A DNA stretch of 64,000 bases, taken from assembly GCA_947460255.1 (NCBI GenBank), contig CANHIS010000004.1:16612-80611 (forward strand), written 5' to 3'. The notes under the pieces were generated by a model. That model had not been told where the DNA came from, did no database searches, and saw only the letters and a program-made list of their open reading frames with translations. Below, piece by piece: positions 58,360-64,000 of this stretch. The stretch is from Bacteroidota bacterium (GTDB lineage Bacteria > Bacteroidota > Bacteroidia > M30B66). A program made the translations under genes and the position numbers. The first letter of the stretch is position 1; every line of letters starts with the position of its first letter.

Positions 58360-61300
58360 ATGCATAGAAAACTACTAATTCTAATAGTTGCATTGCTCCC
58401 ACTCTATGCATTGGCGCAAATGCCTAAGATTTACACAAAAGCTGGAAGTGGCCTTAACGACGAGCCATTAGACGTCCTGAGAATATCTACAGGAAAAATT
58501 TATACCACAGGGTACTACAGTCAGTTAGCATTTTTTGGAACTCAAACTGTATCGCTTTCAGGTATCGACGATGCATACATTGCATGCCAAAGCACAAACG
58601 GCAACTACGATTGGGTACTGTCGGTTGGTGGAGTTTCATCAGACCGCGGGATTGCGCTCGCTCAAGACAATGCCAACAATATATATGCAACAGGTTACTA
58701 CCGTGGAACGGTTACATTGGGCTCAACCACAATTACTTCCATAGCTGGAAGTCAGGATGTTTTCGTTGCCAAAATCAGTTCTACTGGAAATGTAATTTGG
58801 TTGAAATCATTCGGAGGAACAGGTATTGAGACCGTGAGTGGAATTGCGGTAAAAGACAATTTCGGCATCTCTCTGATTGGGCAGTTTAATGGCACCACAA
58901 CTTGGGAAGCAACCAATTTGATCAGCACCGAATTTCTCAGTTCTGGAAACCAAGGCACAGACATTTTCGTTGCCAAACTCGATTTAGATGGAAATTATCA
59001 AGCCATTACCCAAATCGCATCCCCCGACAACGATATTTCTGCTGAGATAGCTATCAGCGACGCGGGTAAAAAATATTTCGCCGTAAATGGAACCGGCACT
59101 TTACAGATTGGAGCTCAAAATGTAAATATGGGCAATTCAGGCTATGGAGCATTGATTTGCTTAGACACCGACGAATCATTCGAATTTGTAAAGAAATTTC
59201 AAGCACCATTTATTGAATTAAGATCCTTAGACATTCGCGGAAATGACTTGGCAGTTGGTGGAAATTTCAACAACACCATGAATACCGACATCCCCGGTTT
59301 TACAGGCATTTCGGGTGGATACACTTACAACATTTTTGGAGTTCGCCTCAATTTAGAAGGTGGATATATTACACACTTTAACGAAAGTTCAGCCAGTGAA
59401 ATCAGTTTGAATGACCTGTGCTTCAACCAATCGCAAAAACTTTGGGTAGCAGGAAGTTTCGATTGTACTTTCAGCAGCCTTTCCGACGATCTTGGCGACG
59501 GTCTTTTTAATAATGTTGGAAACAACGATGGTTTTGTGGCCTTGTATGCCATGGGAAATTCGAACAATCGGCGATATGCCCAGCAAGTGGGAAGCGCAGA
59601 AGACGATAACCTCAATGCAATTTCTGCACGAAATTCCGAATACCCAGTGCTTGCAGGATCCTTTGAAGACTGGTTCTACCTGCCCCTTCCAACAGGATCT
59701 TACAATTCAGGGCCTGCATCCGTGCTTACACCGATGGAGCAATTGGATATCTGCAATTCTCCTATTTACAACGAATACTTAATGGATTTCCCGATCGGGA
59801 GCCGCGATATTTTTGTTACTACAATCATTGATACACTTGCTCCTGTTTTCGACATTTATGAAAGAACAGAATGCAACACAACGATCATCGAACCGGAGTT
59901 CAACTTCCCAACTGATACATTGGTAATTTGCAATCCTACTTCTGTTGCCAACTTCAATCTCCATACTTTACTCGATGTTGCATTGTATTCTTCTTCCGTG
60001 AGTCCATCAAGCATGGCGTCTACCTCTGGATGGTACGTTGCAACATTCGAAACCGCTAACGACTGCCGCACCTTTACCGATTCGTTGTATGTTTTGTTAG
60101 GAGGATCAGCTTACGATCCAACCATTTCAGCACCAGGAACTGGACTGATCTATCCGGTGTATAATCCACCCAATGATTGCCCATTGAACTTACAACTTCC
60201 TTTAAGTGGTTCTCTTGTTGCCACTGGAAACGTAATTAATTCGGGCGATAACGCTGTTTGGTCTGATGAAACAGGCACATTGGCTACAAACACAAACAAC
60301 TTAACCATCACTGAGGCAGGCATATACACTTACACAATAACCAATGCCCAAGGGTGCGAGTACAGTACCTGCATAAATATTTTCGATTATGCCCTGACTG
60401 ATAACGGAGTTGGAGTTTCAACACCTGAAAATGTAGACTTAGATCCTACCTTTGATTTAACCGCGCAAGGTTTGGTAAATGACACTTTATTTACCTGTTC
60501 AAACAACCCTATTGTTCTTACTTTTCAACCCTTTGGGGCAACAGGCGCACAAATGAATTATCCTATTCCAGCTTATGCGAATTGGGAGATTACTGGTCCG
60601 TTTGTGGTGTATCCGCTCAACGTAGGCGGGAGTTTGGTTCCAACCTATTCTTTCATGGAACATGAGATGATTTTCAGGGTTACACAAACTGGTCCTGTGC
60701 ACATCAGAATTGAGTTTTATGCACCTCCTGGAAACACCGACGTGCTCACAGTTATCGAGTACGATATCTATGTTATTCAAAATGCAAGTAGCCAGCCTCA
60801 GCTTATTGTAAACTGGATCACTAGTACCGAAGGACTTTGTCCGGGAGATACCATCACCATTGGTTGGGAAGTTTTTCCTGCGAATTTCCCATTTACCTCA
60901 GCCATTTTGTTTGGAACGCCAATCGCTTCAACACCAGATTCCTATTCGTTTAATGCACCAGCGTCGATCGGGATTGCGATGAACTACACCGATACGATCA
61001 CAGGCTGTTCGGTAAATGCACAGAGAATCAAACAAATTAGCTACAAAGAAGCTCCTAATATCCTCACCAATCCTGAAGATGGTAGGAAGTGCCCAGAAGA
61101 CTCAATCCAACTCATTTCCGATCCAGGACTGTCGATCACTTGGATTGGCCCGGGAGGTGAAACCATTCCTGATGAATTTGAGGTTGATGTAGTTACACCT
61201 GGAAATTATTATTACAATTTGATCGATCTCGACGGTTGCGCATTGCTATCGGAAACTGTGGAGATTCGAAACATTCAAGCAGTAATTTATGATTCAATCA

Positions 61301-63192
61301 TTACCAGCAACATTTGCGGCGGATTGGATGCATTGATTCGGTTAGCGCCCGACACCAACCTTATTTATACTTGGTTAGCACCTTTGTCAGGGTCAGATAC
61401 CTTGAAATATATTGATCAACCGGGCACATATTCGGTTCGCGTGGAATTGTGCTCGAATATCGACACCCTCACATTTACAGTTCGAGAAGGCTTAGATTCT
61501 GCCCTACTTCGAATTGTGGGAGAGCCAACTCTTTTGTGTGAAGGAGGAAGCGTACAATTGACTGCTAACTCAGCAGCCGACACCATCATTTGGTCGCCGG
61601 GCAACATTACAGGGCCGTTTTATACAGTAACTGAAGCTTCAAATATTGTAGTAACGCTCAGCGATACTGTGGGTTGCGTGCTAAGAGATTCGCTGCAGTT
61701 TAATTTGAATCTTAATCCACCGCTGCCCGACACTTTGTTTCCTGGTCAGGTGTGCCCAGGAATTCCTTTGGTACTTTCCACCAATGTTAATTTTCCATTT
61801 GTGTGGCACGAAATGCCCGATACCAATTTCCTTGGTATAGCTCAAACATGGCCTTATGTTTTACCAGCTGATGGGCAGATTATTGGTGGTTATGCCATCG
61901 ATACAGCTACGGGTTGCAGAAGTGCTTGGTTTGAGCAGGCGCTGGACCTTCTCACGGCAGTGAACATATCGCCCATCATAGATGAAAAAGTCTTTTGTCC
62001 GGGCGATACGATCAACATCCAACCTAACCCAGTGCCTCAGATTTTGTCGGCAATTTGGACTGGTCCTAACCAATTTCAGTTGAACAATCCGAATCTCTTT
62101 ATTGCCGACATTCTAGCTTCCAGCGCTGGATTGTATGCTTACACACCAGTTCTGGCCACAGGATTCTGTTCGAACGATCGCGACACTGTTGAACTCATCC
62201 TCCGAACACTAGAAAATCCAAATTTCACATACACTGATTCTATTTGCGCTGGACAAACGCTCACTTTTGATGTAAACCAATTGAGTGACTATCAATACAC
62301 TTGGACTGGACCAGGCGGTATTTCAGGGGATGAAAATACACTAACAGTACCATCCGCGGCAGCGACAAATAGTGGAATCTACCAAATCACTTCGCGTGAT
62401 AGCAATTGCGTGCGCACCGATACATTTTCGCTGTTTGTGTCTGAGATTCCACCGGTTATCCCAACATTGATTTACCCTGAAACCATCTGTGAAGGCGACA
62501 CACTTTTCCTTTATAATGCAGACTCCGCTGCTGCACAAGGCATAACTGCGACTTGGTTTGGATCGAACAATTTTGTGCCCGATGGACAGCATTCGGTGTA
62601 CATTCCTAACTTCAATAACAGCTTAAATGGCACTTTTGGATTGCAGTTAAATGTGAACTATTGCTTTTCAGACACAAGTACAGCTTCCATAGAAGTTCTT
62701 GAGGTTCCATCCTTCAACTTTGGCGGAGATCCACGTTTTTGTTTCGGAGAAAGTTATTCGTTAACAGGTCCTGATAATGCAGTTTCATATTTATGGCATA
62801 CAGGTGCCACCTCGCAAGGCATTACGATTACTGAAACCGACACCGTTTCGTTGGTTGTAACTTACGCGAATGGTTGTTTCTACTGGAACAGCATCGTTGT
62901 TGAGGAAGTAAATTGCAACCTCAACGATACACCTAATGCATTTAGTCCAAACGGAGATGGAGTAAATGATAACCTAGAGTTCAAAGTGGGCGGTGGCAAA
63001 ATTTACAGCATCTTGATTTACAACCGATGGGGTAGATTAATGAAGGAAATTGGGCCAGACGTTTCGTTTTGGGATGGCACCGATATGAATGGCAATTCGG
63101 TTACTGATGGAACCTATTTTTACATTATCAGCGTGGAAATGATTAACGAAACCACCGATAAAGTTCAAGGATTTGTTGCTGTTTACAAGTAA
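58360..63192 (+). CDS. Large T9SS type-B-sorted protein (SBBP-like N-terminus, Ig-like repeats, gliding-motility-type C-terminus)
   Basis: GLNDEPLDVLRIS..., repeated VFVAKISSTGNVIWLKSFGG units; C-terminal NAFSPNGDGVNDNLEFKVGGGKIYSILIYNRWGRLMKEI...SVTDGTYFYIISVEM. Confidence 0.9.
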   Translation: MHRKLLILIVALLPLYALAQMPKIYTKAGSGLNDEPLDVLRISTGKIYTTGYYSQLAFFGTQTVSLSGIDDAYIACQSTNGNYDWVLSVGGVSSDRGIALAQDNANNIYATGYYRGTVTLGSTTITSIAGSQDVFVAKISSTGNVIWLKSFGGTGIETVSGIAVKDNFGISLIGQFNGTTTWEATNLISTEFLSSGNQGTDIFVAKLDLDGNYQAITQIASPDNDISAEIAISDAGKKYFAVNGTGTLQIGAQNVNMGNSGYGALICLDTDESFEFVKKFQAPFIELRSLDIRGNDLAVGGNFNNTMNTDIPGFTGISGGYTYNIFGVRLNLEGGYITHFNESSASEISLNDLCFNQSQKLWVAGSFDCTFSSLSDDLGDGLFNNVGNNDGFVALYAMGNSNNRRYAQQVGSAEDDNLNAISARNSEYPVLAGSFEDWFYLPLPTGSYNSGPASVLTPMEQLDICNSPIYNEYLMDFPIGSRDIFVTTIIDTLAPVFDIYERTECNTTIIEPEFNFPTDTLVICNPTSVANFNLHTLLDVALYSSSVSPSSMASTSGWYVATFETANDCRTFTDSLYVLLGGSAYDPTISAPGTGLIYPVYNPPNDCPLNLQLPLSGSLVATGNVINSGDNAVWSDETGTLATNTNNLTITEAGIYTYTITNAQGCEYSTCINIFDYALTDNGVGVSTPENVDLDPTFDLTAQGLVNDTLFTCSNNPIVLTFQPFGATGAQMNYPIPAYANWEITGPFVVYPLNVGGSLVPTYSFMEHEMIFRVTQTGPVHIRIEFYAPPGNTDVLTVIEYDIYVIQNASSQPQLIVNWITSTEGLCPGDTITIGWEVFPANFPFTSAILFGTPIASTPDSYSFNAPASIGIAMNYTDTITGCSVNAQRIKQISYKEAPNILTNPEDGRKCPEDSIQLISDPGLSITWIGPGGETIPDEFEVDVVTPGNYYYNLIDLDGCALLSETVEIRNIQAVIYDSIITSNICGGLDALIRLAPDTNLIYTWLAPLSGSDTLKYIDQPGTYSVRVELCSNIDTLTFTVREGLDSALLRIVGEPTLLCEGGSVQLTANSAADTIIWSPGNITGPFYTVTEASNIVVTLSDTVGCVLRDSLQFNLNLNPPLPDTLFPGQVCPGIPLVLSTNVNFPFVWHEMPDTNFLGIAQTWPYVLPADGQIIGGYAIDTATGCRSAWFEQALDLLTAVNISPIIDEKVFCPGDTINIQPNPVPQILSAIWTGPNQFQLNNPNLFIADILASSAGLYAYTPVLATGFCSNDRDTVELILRTLENPNFTYTDSICAGQTLTFDVNQLSDYQYTWTGPGGISGDENTLTVPSAAATNSGIYQITSRDSNCVRTDTFSLFVSEIPPVIPTLIYPETICEGDTLFLYNADSAAAQGITATWFGSNNFVPDGQHSVYIPNFNNSLNGTFGLQLNVNYCFSDTSTASIEVLEVPSFNFGGDPRFCFGESYSLTGPDNAVSYLWHTGATSQGITITETDTVSLVVTYANGCFYWNSIVVEEVNCNLNDTPNAFSPNGDGVNDNLEFKVGGGKIYSILIYNRWGRLMKEIGPDVSFWDGTDMNGNSVTDGTYFYIISVEMINETTDKVQGFVAVYK

Positions 63193-63339
63193 ATGGGCTG
63201 AAGAAAGATCTTTGGAAATTTATTTCTTCGAACGACTTGCAAAGGGTTGACTTGGTTGGCTTTGATAGCATTTACAGCATCACGGTAAACTAACATTTAT
63301 ACCTACCTTGCGCCTGTTAAGGAAAAATGATCCCTTTAC

Positions 63340-64000
63340 ATGAGCAGGAGGATTTATACGAAGATTAAGGGAACTGGAAGCTATATCCCAGAGAACATTG
63401 TAGAAAACAAAGATTTTTTGCAGCATGTGTTCTATGACCAGAAGCAGCAGATTATTTCAGGTGAAACCCACGATGTAATTAGTAAGTTTCAGAAAATTAC
63501 CAATATTGAAGAGCGACGTTATGCTGATGACTCGATGGTAACATCTGATTTGGCATTTATAGCGGCTGAAGAGGCTATTCGATCGACTGGTATCGACCGT
63601 GAAACCATAGACGGGATTATCGTAGCGCACAATTTCGGTGACGTAAAAAAAGACAATCGCCAATCGGATTTGGTGCCCAGTATTGCTTCGAGGGTGAAAT
63701 ATAAATTGGGCATCAACAATCCTAAAACTGCAGCATTTGATCTGATTTTCGGTTGCCCAGGGTGGTTGCAAGGAGTTATTCAGGCAAACTACCAGATTCA
63801 AGCAGGTTATGCCAAACGAATGATGGTGATTGGCGCTGAAATGCTATCGAGAGTTTCTGATCCACATGATCGTGATTCAATGATTTATTCGGATGGAGCT
63901 GGTGCTACAATTTTAGAAGCAGTTGAAAGTGAAGAGCCAACAGGAATATTGTCGCTAGCCGTTCGCACCGATGCGATCAACGAAGCTCAGTTACTTGGGA
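63340..64000 (+). CDS. Ketoacyl-ACP synthase III (FabH-like), 3'-truncated by window
   Basis: ATG 63340: MSRRIYTKIKGTGSYIPENIVENKDFLQHVFYDQ...IEERRYADDSMVTSDLAFIAAEEAI...FDLIFGCPGWLQGVIQANYQI...DSMIYSDGAGATILE, open to the window edge. Confidence 0.88.
   Translation, partial: MSRRIYTKIKGTGSYIPENIVENKDFLQHVFYDQKQQIISGETHDVISKFQKITNIEERRYADDSMVTSDLAFIAAEEAIRSTGIDRETIDGIIVAHNFGDVKKDNRQSDLVPSIASRVKYKLGINNPKTAAFDLIFGCPGWLQGVIQANYQIQAGYAKRMMVIGAEMLSRVSDPHDRDSMIYSDGAGATILEAVESEEPTGILSLAVRTDAINEAQLLG

Overview
This looks like a chromosomal window from a Bacteroidota bacterium, probably Flavobacteriales-like. Evidence: many type IX secretion (T9SS) cargo proteins with C-terminal sorting domains, DUF2911, DUF2452, DUF2851 and T9SS-plug proteins, and TAnnTTTG-type -7 boxes. 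About 35 CDSs can be supported. Housekeeping genes include thrS-infC-rpmI-rplT, pyrF-prfA-purM, glutamine synthetase III, tex, oxyR, lhgO, apaG, an ABC-F ATPase and rRNA methyltransferase. No rRNA, tRNA or CRISPR array was recognised. The accessory part is 31.7-40.4 kb. It holds a decayed DUF433/PIN-like toxin-antitoxin remnant between direct repeats, three T9SS cargo genes (two with an abrupt GC shift at their C-terminal sorting module), and several interspersed or palindromic intergenic repeats. Leads most worth following: (1) a transaldolase/FSA-fold protein that appears to have lost its Schiff-base lysine and is fused to a KdsD-type CBS pair; (2) a hemolysin-III/PAQR membrane protein fused to a HicB-like small domain; (3) a 41-bp-period triad of 34-nt palindromes and a second triad of TTGC-N7-GCAA sites at ~20-21 bp spacing; (4) T9SS cargo genes that look modular at the sorting domain; (5) a ~1,100-residue predicted charged single helix; (6) infC with an apparent AUA start codon; (7) four tandem TonB-CTD proteins with cleavable-looking signal peptides. 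All calls come from reading the sequence and the supplied translations; no database search was run.
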